From Virgibacillus oceani (lineage in GTDB: Bacteria; Bacillota; Bacilli; Bacillales; Amphibacillaceae), in contig NZ_BMFR01000013.1 in assembly GCF_014638995.1 (NCBI RefSeq), positions 1 through 64,000 on the forward strand: a stretch of DNA of 64,000 bases, given 5' to 3'. Shown here in pieces: positions 25,849 to 35,776 of the stretch. Both the position numbers and the translations under genes were made by a program. The first letter of the stretch is position 1, and every line of letters starts with the position of its first letter. The notes below the pieces were generated by a model, which saw only the letters and a program-made list of their open reading frames with translations, ran no database searches and had not been told where the DNA came from.

Positions 25849-26871
25849 ATGTACACAAAAGAAAATTTGAATATAACGATGGATAGAACAGCGATGGATA
25901 TAGATTTTGCGGGGGTAGTTAATGCATCAGATGCTGCAGGTTTAATTCATGAGTCAGCCTATGGTTTTTCAAACAGATCGGATGGGATTAAAAATACAAC
26001 GGATACTAGATTTGGTATAGCTTCCGGGTGCAAATTGTTTACTGCGATAGGAATTTGTATGTTGGTCGAGCAGGGAAAGCTGACATTCGAAACCCGTTTA
26101 AAGGATTGCTTAACGGCTTCATTCCCTTTTTTTCATGAGTCCATTACGGTGCATCATTTGTTAACACACAGTTCGGGAATTCCTGATTATTTCGATGAAG
26201 CGGTGATGGATGATTTTTCAGAGCTTTGGGATGACCGTCCAATGTATAAGATGACTAGTTTACAAGACTTTCTGCCGATGTTCCAGGATAGACAAATGAT
26301 GTTCAAACCAGGGGAAAGATTTCATTATAACAATGCCGGCTACATCATTTTGGGCCTTATAATCGAGCAGCAATCAGGTCTGGCATTTACAGATTTCATT
26401 GAAAAGCATGTATTCCAGAAAGCCGGTATGTCGGAATCAGGCTACTTCTCCTTGGATCAGCTTCCAGGGAAAACCGCAATTGGGTACATAGATGATGAAG
26501 AAGTGGCCGAATGGAAAACGAATATTTATTCCATCCCTATTAAGGGCGGCGCTGATGGCGGTGCCTTTGTAACAGCAGGTGATATGATCAAATGTTGGAA
26601 TGCATTAGTCACATACCAACTTTTAAGTGAGGAAACAACTAATGTATTGCTGACACCACATATGCAGGAGGACAAGGATGAATTCTATGGTTATGGTATT
26701 TGGATAAAAAAACATGCTGACGAAATTGTTAAATACCATGTTATGGGCTATGACCCTGGGGTTAGTTTTCATGCAGCCTATTATCCAAACAGTGGTGTAA
26801 GGCTAGCGGTTACATCGAATAAAAGCATCGGTGCTTACTCGATGATGGAGGCATTTGAGGGTAGTGTGTAA
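25849..26871 (+). CDS. Serine hydrolase of the class C beta-lactamase/PBP4* fold
   Basis: 340 residues. The nucleophile motif SxxK is S59-G-C-K62 in FGIASGCKLF. YxN is seen as YNN in FHYNNAGYI, and HHLLTHSSGI and a late HVMGYDPG segment complete the family pattern. No signal peptide, so it is probably cytosolic; such proteins are mostly esterases or D-amino-acid peptidases rather than beta-lactamases. GGGGGACGC supports the ATG at 25849. It stands alone. Confidence 0.88.
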   Translation: MYTKENLNITMDRTAMDIDFAGVVNASDAAGLIHESAYGFSNRSDGIKNTTDTRFGIASGCKLFTAIGICMLVEQGKLTFETRLKDCLTASFPFFHESITVHHLLTHSSGIPDYFDEAVMDDFSELWDDRPMYKMTSLQDFLPMFQDRQMMFKPGERFHYNNAGYIILGLIIEQQSGLAFTDFIEKHVFQKAGMSESGYFSLDQLPGKTAIGYIDDEEVAEWKTNIYSIPIKGGADGGAFVTAGDMIKCWNALVTYQLLSEETTNVLLTPHMQEDKDEFYGYGIWIKKHADEIVKYHVMGYDPGVSFHAAYYPNSGVRLAVTSNKSIGAYSMMEAFEGSV

Positions 26872-26937
26872 AATCCAGCGAGTTGTCTTTTTCGCGCGTA
26901 ATCCTATTAGAAATGGGGAGAAAAATATATATATAGG

Positions 26938-27060
26938 TTGAGGGATGCAGGTTGTTTTTTTGCAGAAGAGGAAACAAGAATACTTAATGCAGCAGCACGA
27001 AATCTTGAGGATTTAAAGAGAAAGGTGGAACTGCGGGCAGGTGGCTTACCTCTTGAATAG
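26938..27060 (+). pseudogene. Possible gene remnant
   Basis: A 40-codon stretch (EEETRILNAAARNLEDLKRK, then VELRAGGLPLE and stop) of helical, protein-like composition. It opens only with a TTG and has no good ribosome site. It looks like the 3' end of a lost gene, but a genuine tiny gene is not excluded. Confidence 0.3.
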
Positions 27061-27128
27061 GAGAATAATCCAGCGATAGACTCTCTAGATAATTGTTCAA
27101 ATAGATAAAATTTGGAGTGTGAATAGAA

Positions 27129-27680
27129 ATGGTAGATTTAGGTAATAAACCCGTAATAGAGGGGGAAAAAGTTATTCTCAGACCCTTTAAAGATGAAGAT
27201 TTTCCTTTCCTGGAAGAATGCCTGAAGGATAAGGAAGTTTTAAAACTGACAGGAAGCAATGCGGATTTTGATAAGGAGACCATTCTCGATTGGTATAACA
27301 CACGAAATGATCAGACGGATCGCTTGGATCTTGCTATTGTTGATCAATCCCAAGGTACGCTTGTGGGAGAAGTGGTGGTCAATTTATATGATGAAAAAAA
27401 TCACAGTATGAATTTTAGGATTCTTATTGGTCCAAGGGGAAGAAATCGCGGATTAGGGACGGAAGCGACACAGCTTATCATTGACTATGTATTTAAAGAG
27501 ACGACAATTAATCAGCTGACATTAAGCGTTTTTGCATTCAATCCAAGAGCAAAGCATATTTATGAAAAGGTTGGCTTTGTTATGGATAGTATTGATGAAA
27601 ACGATCTGGAATTTGATGGAGAGTGGATCGATTCTATCAATATGAAATTAACAAGAGAAAAATGGCTGGATATGAAATGA
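27129..27680 (+). CDS. GNAT acetyltransferase (RimJ/RimL type)
   Basis: 183 residues. The GNAT fold of the RimJ/RimL subgroup starts IEGEKVILRPFKDEDFPFLEECL and has the acetyl-CoA loop RGRNRGLGTEATQLII (R/Q-x-x-G-x-G/A). It ends with FAFNPRAKHIYEKVGFVMDS. It probably acetylates an N-terminus or a small amine; substrate unknown. The stop codon lies in the arm of a long hairpin. Confidence 0.85.
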   Translation: MVDLGNKPVIEGEKVILRPFKDEDFPFLEECLKDKEVLKLTGSNADFDKETILDWYNTRNDQTDRLDLAIVDQSQGTLVGEVVVNLYDEKNHSMNFRILIGPRGRNRGLGTEATQLIIDYVFKETTINQLTLSVFAFNPRAKHIYEKVGFVMDSIDENDLEFDGEWIDSINMKLTREKWLDMK

Positions 27681-27713
27681 CAGAAGATCGGCATTGCAGC
27701 CGATCTTCTGTCA
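27678..27713. terminator. Strong hairpin between convergent genes
   Basis: A perfect 15-bp stem (TGACAGAAGATCGGC and its complement) with a 6-base loop, lying between the GNAT and pepT stop codons. It has no long T-run; it probably serves both convergent genes. Confidence 0.65.
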
Positions 27714-27737
27714 TGTATGATGGTTCAGATCCATTAA

Positions 27738-28970
27738 TTACGCCTGCTCCTCAAACAGTCTGCAAATCTCAACAATCACGTTTGTTGCCTTCTCCATATT
27801 ATCCACAGAAATATATTCAAATTTACCATGAAAATTTTCCCCGCCTGTGAAAATATTCGGTGTTGGCAGTCCCATGTAGGAAAGCTGTGATCCGTCTGTT
27901 CCGCCTCGAACAGGCTTGACAAGCGGCTTAATATCAAGATTCTCCATTGCCTGATAAGCGACATCAACAATTTCTTTTACAGGTTCAATCTTTTCGCGCA
28001 TGTTGTAATATTGATCATTCAATTCCAATTGAACGCTCGAATCACCGTATTTCTTCTTCATTTCCATTACGTTTGCTTCCATCGTTTGTTTTCTTTTTGC
28101 AAAATTATCTTTGTCAAAGTCGCGGATAATATAGGAAACGTTTGTTTTTTCAACATCACCGTTTACAGAACTTAAGTGATAAAACCCTTCATATTTTTCG
28201 GTATGTTCCGGTGTTTCACTGGCAGGAAATTTACTGATAAATTCAGCTGCCATTGTCCCGGCATTAACCATTTTATTTTTTGCCGTACCTGGATGCACAC
28301 TGTTTCCTATGAATGTAATTTTGGCAGCGGCAGCATTGAAGCTTTCATATTGTAATTCTCCAAGCGGTCCACCATCGATTGTGTACGCATATGCAGCATC
28401 GAATCGAGCAACATCAAATTTATGCGGTCCGCGCCCTATTTCCTCATCTGGTGTAAATGCTACACGAACTTTTCCATGTTTAATTTCAGGGTGGTCGATT
28501 AAATATGCCATGGCAGTCATAATTTCCGTGATTCCAGCCTTGTTGTCAGCACCGAGTAAAGTTGTTCCATCAGTTGTGATTAAGGTATGCCCTTTGTAGC
28601 TTACTAGCTCTGGGAATTCCTTGCTTGATAGAACTACGTTTAAATCTTTATTCAGAATCAAATCATTCCCATCAAAGTTCTCAACAATTTGCGGATTAAC
28701 GTTCTTACCTGTAAAATCTGTCGCCGTATCAACATGCGCCAGAAATCCGATTGTTGGGATCTCCTTATCTGTATTGGCAGGCAGTGTTGCCATTACATAG
28801 CCATTGTCATCAATTGAAACGTCGACCATACCGATTTCTTTTAATTCGGCAACAAGCATATTGGCTAGTTCCAATTGCCCTGTTGTGGATGGAGTACGAT
28901 CAGTGTCCTCGTTTGACTGGGTATCAACTTTTACGTATGTAGTAAACCGATTAATAAGTTCATTTTTCAC
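27738..28970 (-). CDS. pepT: Peptidase T (tripeptide aminopeptidase)
   Basis: A cytosolic M20 zinc peptidase removing the N-terminal residue of tripeptides. Metal-site motifs are [18 protein letters not shown] and [14 protein letters not shown], and the C-terminal segment is [22 protein letters not shown]. The open frame extends 34 codons upstream. However, AGGAGATGA sits 7 bases before a GTG at 28970, which yields 410 residues starting [13 protein letters not shown], as in B. subtilis PepT. It is monocistronic. Confidence 0.95.
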   Translation of the reverse strand: MKNELINRFTTYVKVDTQSNEDTDRTPSTTGQLELANMLVAELKEIGMVDVSIDDNGYVMATLPANTDKEIPTIGFLAHVDTATDFTGKNVNPQIVENFDGNDLILNKDLNVVLSSKEFPELVSYKGHTLITTDGTTLLGADNKAGITEIMTAMAYLIDHPEIKHGKVRVAFTPDEEIGRGPHKFDVARFDAAYAYTIDGGPLGELQYESFNAAAAKITFIGNSVHPGTAKNKMVNAGTMAAEFISKFPASETPEHTEKYEGFYHLSSVNGDVEKTNVSYIIRDFDKDNFAKRKQTMEANVMEMKKKYGDSSVQLELNDQYYNMREKIEPVKEIVDVAYQAMENLDIKPLVKPVRGGTDGSQLSYMGLPTPNIFTGGENFHGKFEYISVDNMEKATNVIVEICRLFEEQA

Positions 28971-29153
28971 TTTTGTATCATCTCCTAACATTATTAGAAT
29001 AATCATATCATTTAGATTGCGCAAAAACCATACGTGAGCACGCAACTCCAACCCCCGCCCATAAGCACACAACTAAATTTCTCTTGAAAAAGGGGAAAAG
29101 CATTTTTTGTCGAATAAGATTAATAGATAGTTTAAAATCGAGGTGATAACACA

Positions 29154-29650
29154 TTGATCAGGGAAGCACAAGCAAACGATGCAGAACAATTAGTGGAGCT
29201 GACTAAACAGGTGGATAGGGAAAGTAAGTATATGCTGTATGATATAGGAGAACGAAACATAACGATTGATAAGCAGCGCAACATGATTGCGGCCTTCCAA
29301 AATGAACAGAATTCAACGATTTTGGTAGCTGAACAAAACGATAGATTAATTGGATATCTGTTTGCGGTTGGCAGGAAAGTAAACAGGAAAAAACATGTCG
29401 CATACATAGTTATTGGTATCCTATCAGACCATCGCGGGGTTGGGTAGGTACTGCGTTGTTTTCGGAAATGGATACGTGGGCGCGGCAGCAAGGACTAAGC
29501 CGACTTGAGCTAACGGTCGTTGTGGATAATGAAGCTGGTCTTGCTTTGTACAAAAAAGCGGGCTTTGTAATTGAAGGGGTAAAAAAGCATTCGTTATTAA
29601 TTAATGGAGATTTTTTAGATGAATATTACATGGGGAAATTGTTAGGATAG
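29154..29650 (+). pseudogene. Frameshifted GNAT acetyltransferase
   Basis: The first part (from a TTG at 29154 with GAGGTGAT upstream) encodes a GNAT N-terminus up to ...ILSDHRGVG and then stops at about 29445. The second part continues in another frame as GTALFSEMDTWARQQGLSR... to DEYYMGKLLG. Restoring one base near 29441 joins them as HRGVGVGTALFSEM, the acetyl-CoA loop. It is thus a single-base deletion (or a sequencing error) in an otherwise fresh gene. The rhodanese gene follows by 20 bases. Confidence 0.85.
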
Positions 29651-29670
29651 AGAAAGGGAGGAGAGGTTAA

Positions 29671-30513
29671 ATGTCACATTTAGTATCTGTAAAGTGGCTG
29701 GCAGAACGTCTAAAGAAGAACCCTGAAACTGCGGTGGTTATTGATGTTCGGTTTTCTTTGACGGATGCCGAAGCTGGTAAAAAGGCGTATGAAAAGGGAC
29801 ATATTCCAGGCGCAATGTATTTGAATTTGAACAAGGATTTATCAAGCCCAGTCCAGGAGCATGGCGGAAATCATCCATTGCCAGATGTAGACGATTTTTC
29901 CACAAAACTAGGTGAAATTGGTGTTGATCGTGAAACGACTGTTGTGATCTATGATCAGCATAATGATATGTTTGCAGCAAGGTTGTGGTGGCTGCTCCAG
30001 TATATGGGTCATGAAAAAGCTTACGTATTGGATGGCGGTCTGGATGAATGGTCGAAGCGGGGACATGTTATCACAAATAAAATTCAGGTTCCATCGATGA
30101 AACAATTCAAGCCAAGTCCTAATGAAGATATGGTAATTGATATAGACGGGGTAAAAGAGAAAATTGGTGACAGTACTTCCATTTTAATAGATTCACGAGC
30201 AAAAGACAGATATCTAGGAAAGACAGAGCCTTTATATAAAAAAGCGGGCCATATTCCAGGCGCGAAAAATTTCTTCTGGAAGGATGTTTTAGCTGCAGAC
30301 GGGTTTTGGAAAACTGATGATGAACTGCAAACCCATTTTGAAAAGCTGCCTAAAGAAAATGAAATTATCGTATCGTGCGGTTCGGGTGTTTCGGCTTGTC
30401 CAAATGTGCTGGCACTGAAGTTAGCAGGGTATGAAAATGTTAAATTGTATCCCGGCAGTTTTAGTGACTGGATTTCCTATCAAGAAAATGAAGTAGAGAC
30501 GAAGGAAGAGTAG
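29671..30513 (+). CDS. Sulfurtransferase with two rhodanese domains
   Basis: 280 residues with tandem rhodanese domains. The N-terminal one (about 1-130; VVIDVRFSLTDAEAGKKAYEKGHIPGAMYLNL) lacks the active cysteine. The C-terminal one carries the catalytic loop as CGSGVSA. This CG-S-G pattern fits 3-mercaptopyruvate sulfurtransferases better than thiosulfate ones (CRxGx[RT]). GGAGAGG supports the start. It is 2 bases upstream of tag and probably co-transcribed. Confidence 0.9.
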   Translation: MSHLVSVKWLAERLKKNPETAVVIDVRFSLTDAEAGKKAYEKGHIPGAMYLNLNKDLSSPVQEHGGNHPLPDVDDFSTKLGEIGVDRETTVVIYDQHNDMFAARLWWLLQYMGHEKAYVLDGGLDEWSKRGHVITNKIQVPSMKQFKPSPNEDMVIDIDGVKEKIGDSTSILIDSRAKDRYLGKTEPLYKKAGHIPGAKNFFWKDVLAADGFWKTDDELQTHFEKLPKENEIIVSCGSGVSACPNVLALKLAGYENVKLYPGSFSDWISYQENEVETKEE

Positions 30514-30515
30514 CG

Positions 30516-31076
30516 ATGAAGAATAGATGTGACTGGGTGACAGAGGATCCAATCTATGTAGAGTACCATGACAAGGAGTGGGGAAAGCCGACACAAGATG
30601 ACCAACAGCTTTTTGAAATGCTTTCTTTAGAAGGAGCACAGGCAGGGTTGAGCTGGATTACAATTCTTAAAAGGCGGAGAAATTATCGTATCGCATTTGA
30701 TAATTTTGACCCACAAAAAGTGAGTAATTACGACGAGAAAAAAGTAAAAGAATTGCTGCAGGATGAAGGAATTATACGTAACAAGCTTAAAGTTCGTTCG
30801 GTCATAACGAATGCACAGGCATTTTTAAACGTGCAGCAGGAATTTGGAACGTTTGACAGGTACATATGGCAGTTTGTTGATGGAAAGCCTATCTTGAATC
30901 ATTGGCAGGACCATGCCAGTGTACCTGCGCAAACACCGGAATCAGAGAACATGAGCAAGGATTTAAAAAAGCGCGGGTTTAAGTTTGTTGGGCCAACGAT
31001 TTGCTATGCGTTTATGCAGGCAACAGGAATGGTAAATGACCATACGGCAGATTGTTTTTTGTATCATGGGAATTAA
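30516..31076 (+). CDS. tag: DNA-3-methyladenine glycosylase I
   Basis: 186 residues. A base-excision repair enzyme removing 3-methyladenine. The zinc-snap ligands are seen as C5 and H17 (RCDWVTE, EYHDKEWG) near the start and H/C in NDHTADCFLYH at the end. The catalytic glutamate lies in LEGAQAGLSW. The length fits the family. The stop codon overlaps the palindrome at 31071-31116. Confidence 0.95.
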   Translation: MKNRCDWVTEDPIYVEYHDKEWGKPTQDDQQLFEMLSLEGAQAGLSWITILKRRRNYRIAFDNFDPQKVSNYDEKKVKELLQDEGIIRNKLKVRSVITNAQAFLNVQQEFGTFDRYIWQFVDGKPILNHWQDHASVPAQTPESENMSKDLKKRGFKFVGPTICYAFMQATGMVNDHTADCFLYHGN

Positions 31077-31116
31077 GGTAGGGACTGTCTCGCTGGGGAC
31101 AGTCCCCACCTTAATT
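31071..31116. repeat. Palindromic element at the tag stop codon
   Basis: Outer arms AATTAAGGT/ACCTTAATT and inner arms GGGACTGTC/GACAGTCCC form an 18-bp near-perfect hairpin. It begins at the tag stop codon. The inner GGGAC...GTCCC core relates it to the 27-bp palindrome family, but the centre differs, so it is a variant. Confidence 0.65.
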
Positions 31117-31186
31117 GATGTAATGAGTTGGTGCAATTTTTCCAGATGGACGAAAAAGAACCGTCTATTACATTATTTTTCAATCA

Positions 31187-31228
31187 AAAAAACAGCTGCT
31201 CCCCTACCAAGAGAAGCAGCTGTTTTTT
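31187..31228. terminator. Bidirectional rho-independent terminator
   Basis: AAAACAGCTGCT and AGCAGCTGTTTT flank a 14-base loop, with T-runs on both strands. It separates the convergent tag and chemoreceptor genes. Confidence 0.85.
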
Positions 31229-31234
31229 ATAGAT

Positions 31235-33022
31235 TTATAGTTTAAACACTTTTATTTCCTCATTCAGCTGTTCAGCAAGTTTCGCAAGTTCATCTGCACT
31301 ACTGGAAACCTCTTCCATTGAGCTGGACGTTTGCTGGGCTGAGGCTGCAGCTTGCTCGACACCTGCTGCGGATTCCTCAGAAACAGATGCAATTTCCTCA
31401 ATCAAATTGTTCATATCATTGCTGGTGGCAGCGATGCTTTTTAAATTGGCTGAAATGACAGCAGTTCTATCAACCATTTCTGTAACAGAGCTGCTAATCG
31501 TTTCAAAGCTTTTTCCTGTCAATTCAATTTGATTTGTGCCTTCTTTGACCTCATTATATCCGGAATTCAATGAATCAACTACATGATCTGTCTCTGTCTG
31601 GATGTTCGTAACAATGGCCGTAATTTCTGTGACAGATGACGTAACCTGTTCAGCAAGTTTTCGAACTTCATCCGCAACTACGGCAAATCCTTTCCCATGT
31701 TCACCGGCTCTAGCCGCCTCAATTGCTGCGTTTAGGGAAAGCAGATTTGTCTGATCAGCAATATCTTTAATCACAAGCACTAATTTTGATATTTCGTTTG
31801 ATTGCTTGTCCAGTCCTTGTACTTTGTCAACTGCTTCCGTAACAATGGTATCGATTCGTTTCATTTGATCAACCGATTTTCTCATCAGATTCGTGCCCTC
31901 GGTTGTTAAATCAATAACGCTGCTAGAGGTTTCCAGTACTTCCTGTCCACTTTGCTCCGATTCCTTCATTGACTGTACAAACTCGTTCATGTTCTCAGCA
32001 AGATCAGAAGCACTATTTGCTTGTGTTTCCGCCCCTGAAGAAATTTCCTCCATCGTTGTTGCGATTTGAGCATTTCCTTCTTTAACCTCGCCTGCAGATT
32101 GTGTTAGTTCCTCACTTCTGGAAGAAACGGATTCAGAGGCTTGAGCAACTTTAAATAGGATGTTGCGAATGTTATCTTTCATTTGGTTAACCGCACTGGA
32201 TAATTGTCCAATTTCATCTTGGCCTTGATAATCCATGGATTCAACCGTTAAATTTCCTTTAGCAATTTCAGACGTTATTCCAACAATCTTGCTTAAATGT
32301 ACGGTAATTCTTCTTGATATCACAATCATTAGCAAGATTCCCAATCCAATTGCTGCAATGGTCGCAATAGAAAGTGCAATTACACTGTTATTCATGCTGG
32401 ACTTCGCATCTTCAACAGCCGTTTGCTGCGATTGAATCACCAAATCCATTAGTTCATTTATTCGTTCCGTGTTCACTTTCCGAAGGGTGTTGGATTGGTC
32501 CCTAAGTGATTGCGTCATATAATTCTGCCCTGAGTTAACAGACGCTGTTATTTCGTTTAAAAATAAATCGTTCACCTGCGTATCCGCTTTTTTAATTTCG
32601 GAAAATAGTGCCTTTTGCTTAGCTGTATCCATTTTAGCTTCTATTTTTTTCTCTAATGTATCAAACTCTTTGCGGTATTCTTCAAACGTCTCTACATAGA
32701 TCGGCTGCTCTGTAATAATATAGTCGGCAATTTGTACATCCTTTGCCTGGACAAGCTCTGCCATTTTAGCCATGTCATTTGCCCGCTCACTTCTGCGTTC
32801 AATGGCATCGATCGAATTTTCCCCTTTATTTAATTGAACGTAGACAATTCCGCCAGCAATTAGGAATAGGACGGCCGTCAGCATAAATACAGTTAAATAC
32901 TTTCTGGCAATCTTAATATTTTGCCACCGCAGCTTCCTCTTTTCTTTCACTGGTTTTACCTTCTTAGGTTTGCTATTTTGAGGCTTTGTCTTTTTTCCCA
33001 ATGTTAATTTCTTTTTCTTCAT
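31235..33022 (-). CDS. Methyl-accepting chemotaxis protein
   Basis: 595 residues. A basic N-terminal cytosolic tail (Lys-rich, 1-45), TM1 about 47-67, and a helical extracytoplasmic four-helix-bundle-type sensor (about 70-215) come first. TM2 is about 218-240, and a HAMP domain follows. The long signalling coiled coil has the conserved hairpin [30 protein letters not shown]. Methylation sites are likely in the A/E/Q-rich flanks. The ligand is unknown. GGGGGATAC supports the start. Confidence 0.93.
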   Translation of the reverse strand: MKKKKLTLGKKTKPQNSKPKKVKPVKEKRKLRWQNIKIARKYLTVFMLTAVLFLIAGGIVYVQLNKGENSIDAIERRSERANDMAKMAELVQAKDVQIADYIITEQPIYVETFEEYRKEFDTLEKKIEAKMDTAKQKALFSEIKKADTQVNDLFLNEITASVNSGQNYMTQSLRDQSNTLRKVNTERINELMDLVIQSQQTAVEDAKSSMNNSVIALSIATIAAIGLGILLMIVISRRITVHLSKIVGITSEIAKGNLTVESMDYQGQDEIGQLSSAVNQMKDNIRNILFKVAQASESVSSRSEELTQSAGEVKEGNAQIATTMEEISSGAETQANSASDLAENMNEFVQSMKESEQSGQEVLETSSSVIDLTTEGTNLMRKSVDQMKRIDTIVTEAVDKVQGLDKQSNEISKLVLVIKDIADQTNLLSLNAAIEAARAGEHGKGFAVVADEVRKLAEQVTSSVTEITAIVTNIQTETDHVVDSLNSGYNEVKEGTNQIELTGKSFETISSSVTEMVDRTAVISANLKSIAATSNDMNNLIEEIASVSEESAAGVEQAAASAQQTSSSMEEVSSSADELAKLAEQLNEEIKVFKL

Positions 33023-33199
33023 TATTATGTATCCCCCAATTATAAAAAAAGCAATTTATCATTATATCGTCATTTGGTTTCTAAGTATTAAGTACTATTT
33101 GAAAATTTACATATGGAATTTTCAAAAACTTGAATTCTTGACCATGTTTCTAGTAAAATGGCAAATTGTGTGCGGATTTTAAATAGGAAGGTGAGTAAA

Positions 33200-33712
33200 A
33201 TGGCATATACAGCTTTTTTAGAAAAGGAAAAGGAAAGGCATGAGCTGAAGGAAGAACTGGATACATTGGAAATGCAGCTGTTTCGTATGCAAAATAATCT
33301 AAAAGAGATTGCAAAGAAATGGGAAGTTGTCAGCATTGATCAGGCAAGAGATGATCAATGGGTAATCATTTATGCGGATAAAAATGAAGAATCATGTCAG
33401 TTAATGCTGCATGATTGTCAATCACCATATCGCGGAAAATGGGATTCTGCCATCCAAGCAGAATACAGAAACGAGCAAACGATTCATATTGCTGCTATTA
33501 AAGGAGAAGAAAATAAAGGCTATGGCTCCATTTTAATGAAGCATTTAAAGGAACATGCCCGAGATGAAAATGTGCCGTACATTACTGGTGATATAGTTAA
33601 GCGTGACTTTAATCATGTTGACCGGTTGGAGCACTTTTATAATAAACACTTTTTTGATGTGAATATTGATCATGAAGAGCAATGTGGTGAAATTGTTTGG
33701 AATGATGGGTGA
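33200..33712 (+). CDS. Coiled-coil N-terminal GNAT-like acetyltransferase
   Basis: 170 residues. The first 45 residues are a heptad-patterned coiled coil (EKEKERHELKEELDTLEMQLF). The remainder has GNAT features: IHIAAIKGEENKGYGSILMKHL with the acetyl-CoA loop, and RLEHFYNKHFF at the end. GGAAGGTGAG supports the start at 33200. The coiled coil suggests oligomerisation or partner binding. Substrate unknown. Confidence 0.75.
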   Translation: MAYTAFLEKEKERHELKEELDTLEMQLFRMQNNLKEIAKKWEVVSIDQARDDQWVIIYADKNEESCQLMLHDCQSPYRGKWDSAIQAEYRNEQTIHIAAIKGEENKGYGSILMKHLKEHARDENVPYITGDIVKRDFNHVDRLEHFYNKHFFDVNIDHEEQCGEIVWNDG

Positions 33713-33925
33713 GGGCGGGACAATTTTAATTGTAAGCATAAGGATTAATACTATAATTGTCTCTTATATTATTACTGAACTAATTAATTAATTTATGCTA
33801 TATGTAAATAGTAAGCAATAAAAAAGCCAAAGGACTCCATCATCTAATATAAATATAGAGTGGAAACAAATGGCTTTCAAATAATCCTGCTTGTTTAAAA
33901 TCACCCCACCTTTTACCGGATAGAT

Positions 33926-35374
33926 TTAGTCTAATAGTGCTGGTGCCTTCCGGTGCTTTGTTGCCTGTTCATACGCATATGCGATTTCAATTAGTGCTGG
34001 CTCGGAAAATGCAAGTCCAGTGAATGTTACCCCGACTGGCTTACCTCCTTTTGTATAACCCGCAGGAACGGTTATGGATGGATATACAGCCTTAGCAGCA
34101 ATCTCGCTGCCTGCGTAATTGATAAATACAAGAGCATCCAAATTATGTTCGGCCATTGCTTGGTCAATTCCCGTATCTCTTGAAAGCTTTAAATCTGATA
34201 ATCTATCTGTGATGTATTCCGCTTCTGTTAATAATCCACTTTTTGTTTCGGATTCTACTAATACAGTTTGTCCGTATTTTAGTGCATCTTTTGCATGTGA
34301 TTGATTGTAATTGATTACATCTAACAGTGAGCTGACAGAAACATGAGGTGATATGTTTTTCAAATAGGCGCTTAATCCGTTTTTAAATTCATGAAACATA
34401 ACACTTGAATTTGGCAGCCCAGTGGGTAATTCAATTGGATCTACAAGGGTTGCTCCTGATTTCTCCATTTCGGCTAAAGCATTATTGACGAGCATTACTT
34501 CCTCATCGGTAAAACCTTTCATATAAGCACGTGAAATGCCTAATCGTTTGTTTTGTAAACCATTCGTATGTAAAAATGGCGTGTAATCGGAAATGACTTT
34601 CTTATTTGCTGCCGTGGCAGGGTCATTTTCATCAACACCGGTTAGCGCTCCTAAAAGAATTGCCGCATCTTCAACCGTTCTTGTCATTGGCCCGGCAGTG
34701 TCCTGGCTGTTGGATATTGGAATGATTCCAGTTCGGCTGACCAGACCAACAGTTGGTTTAATCCCAACGAGTGAATTGGAGCTTGCAGGGCTTAGGATTG
34801 ATCCGCTCGTTTCCGTACCAATTGCACCAGCAGCAAAGTTAGCGGCAATCGCGGCACCTGAACCAGAGCTTGAACCCCCTACATCAAACTTCCCGGGTCC
34901 ATATGGATTCATTACTTGTCCACCCAATGAACTATAGCCATTTGGCATATTTTTGGTCATGAAATTTGCCCATTCCGTTAGGTTCGTTTTTCCTAAAATC
35001 ACTGCACCTGCATCTCGGAGCTTCTTTGTAATAAAAGCATCCTCTTTTGCATAATTGTTTTTCAAAGCGATAGATCCTGCAGTTGTATGTGTTTTGTCCC
35101 CAGTATCGATATTGTCCTTTAACAAAATTGGAATTCCGTGGAGTGGTCCCCGTATCCCATGCTGCTCGCGTTCCACGTCAAGTGCCTCTGCGATGTGTAA
35201 TGCATCTGGATTAATTTCGAGAACTGCATGTATGTTCGGACCAGCATTATTGTACACAGCAATTTGTTCCAGGTACATCATGGTGAGCTCTTTGGATGTT
35301 AACTCACCTGATTTCATAGCGTTTTGCATATTATTTATGGTTGCTTCCTGTAGTGTGAAGGATTGGTTTGACAT
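33926..35374 (-). CDS. Amidase signature family enzyme
   Basis: 482 residues. The Ser-cisSer-Lys triad of the family is visible: Lys in PILLKDNIDTG, cis-Ser in GGSSSGSGAA, and nucleophilic Ser in GTETSGSILSPAS. It resembles stand-alone amidases related to GatA; no GatB or GatC genes adjoin, so it is not the tRNA amidotransferase. No signal peptide is evident. It probably hydrolyses a small amide. AAGGAGG-like spacing (CAAGGAGGTAAAAT) supports the start. Confidence 0.9.
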   Translation of the reverse strand: MSNQSFTLQEATINNMQNAMKSGELTSKELTMMYLEQIAVYNNAGPNIHAVLEINPDALHIAEALDVEREQHGIRGPLHGIPILLKDNIDTGDKTHTTAGSIALKNNYAKEDAFITKKLRDAGAVILGKTNLTEWANFMTKNMPNGYSSLGGQVMNPYGPGKFDVGGSSSGSGAAIAANFAAGAIGTETSGSILSPASSNSLVGIKPTVGLVSRTGIIPISNSQDTAGPMTRTVEDAAILLGALTGVDENDPATAANKKVISDYTPFLHTNGLQNKRLGISRAYMKGFTDEEVMLVNNALAEMEKSGATLVDPIELPTGLPNSSVMFHEFKNGLSAYLKNISPHVSVSSLLDVINYNQSHAKDALKYGQTVLVESETKSGLLTEAEYITDRLSDLKLSRDTGIDQAMAEHNLDALVFINYAGSEIAAKAVYPSITVPAGYTKGGKPVGVTFTGLAFSEPALIEIAYAYEQATKHRKAPALLD

Positions 35375-35480
35375 ATTTTACCTCCTTGAAAAAATAGTTA
35401 AGTTATATCTATATTCTATTTTTCAGTGGTGAATTCCTTTCTAGATAATAAAACATATTGGTATCAGGATATAAATTTTG

Positions 35481-35518
35481 TTGACGCTCGGTCATTTTTC
35501 GAATAAACTAACTATAAT
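35481..35518 (+). promoter_or_regulatory. Promoter of the second ABC-F gene
   Basis: TTGACG (35481-35486) is 17 bases from TAAACT (35504-35509). A perfect TATAAT lies at 35513-35518 but without a matching -35. Either gives a start just before the leader ORF's ribosome site at 35524. Confidence 0.6.
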
Positions 35519-35539
35519 AATGCAAAGGAGGTGGGTTTG

Positions 35540-35674
35540 ATGAATCATACTGGTAATGGCATAACGAAGCTCAGAGAATATCTTTGGATGCGTTATGCGA
35601 TTTTTTCCGATATTTCTGTTCAAGGGATAAGTGTGCACTTTTTTAATAGAAATATATGGAAAAAATATCAGTAA
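35540..35674 (+). CDS. Leader peptide upstream of ABC-F gene
   Basis: A 44-codon ORF with a near-ideal AAAGGAGGTG ribosome site, ending 29 bases before a terminator hairpin and 102 bases before the ABC-F start. The product begins MNHTGNGITKLREYLWMRYA and ends in RNIWKKYQ; it is aromatic and basic. Its placement is that of a regulatory leader whose translation, when ribosomes stall on an antibiotic, decides termination. The peptide family was not identified. Confidence 0.7.
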   Translation: MNHTGNGITKLREYLWMRYAIFSDISVQGISVHFFNRNIWKKYQ

Positions 35675-35703
35675 GAGACATCTGCCCGCGAACGGAAATA
35701 ATG

Positions 35704-35737
35704 GACGGTAGAGAGCTGCTCTTTGCCGTCTTTTTGT
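35704..35737 (+). terminator. Attenuator terminator before ABC-F gene
   Basis: GACGGTAGAGAG and CTCTTTGCCGTC pair over 12 bp (two wobble pairs), with a 3-base loop and TTTTTG downstream. It lies after the leader ORF and before the ABC-F start at 35777, so it must be read through for expression. Confidence 0.8.
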
Positions 35738-35776
35738 ATTTTTATAGGTATGTCTCTTCATTCGGAGGAAGAGATC

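Noticed and set aside
28971..29072. N-terminal extension of PepT to 444 residues
   Set aside because: The extension contains the ribosome site AGGAGATGA of the GTG start at 28970 and adds residues not found in PepT.
33926..35374. GatA subunit of the tRNA amidotransferase
   Set aside because: No gatB or gatC neighbours; the sequence is that of a stand-alone amidase.
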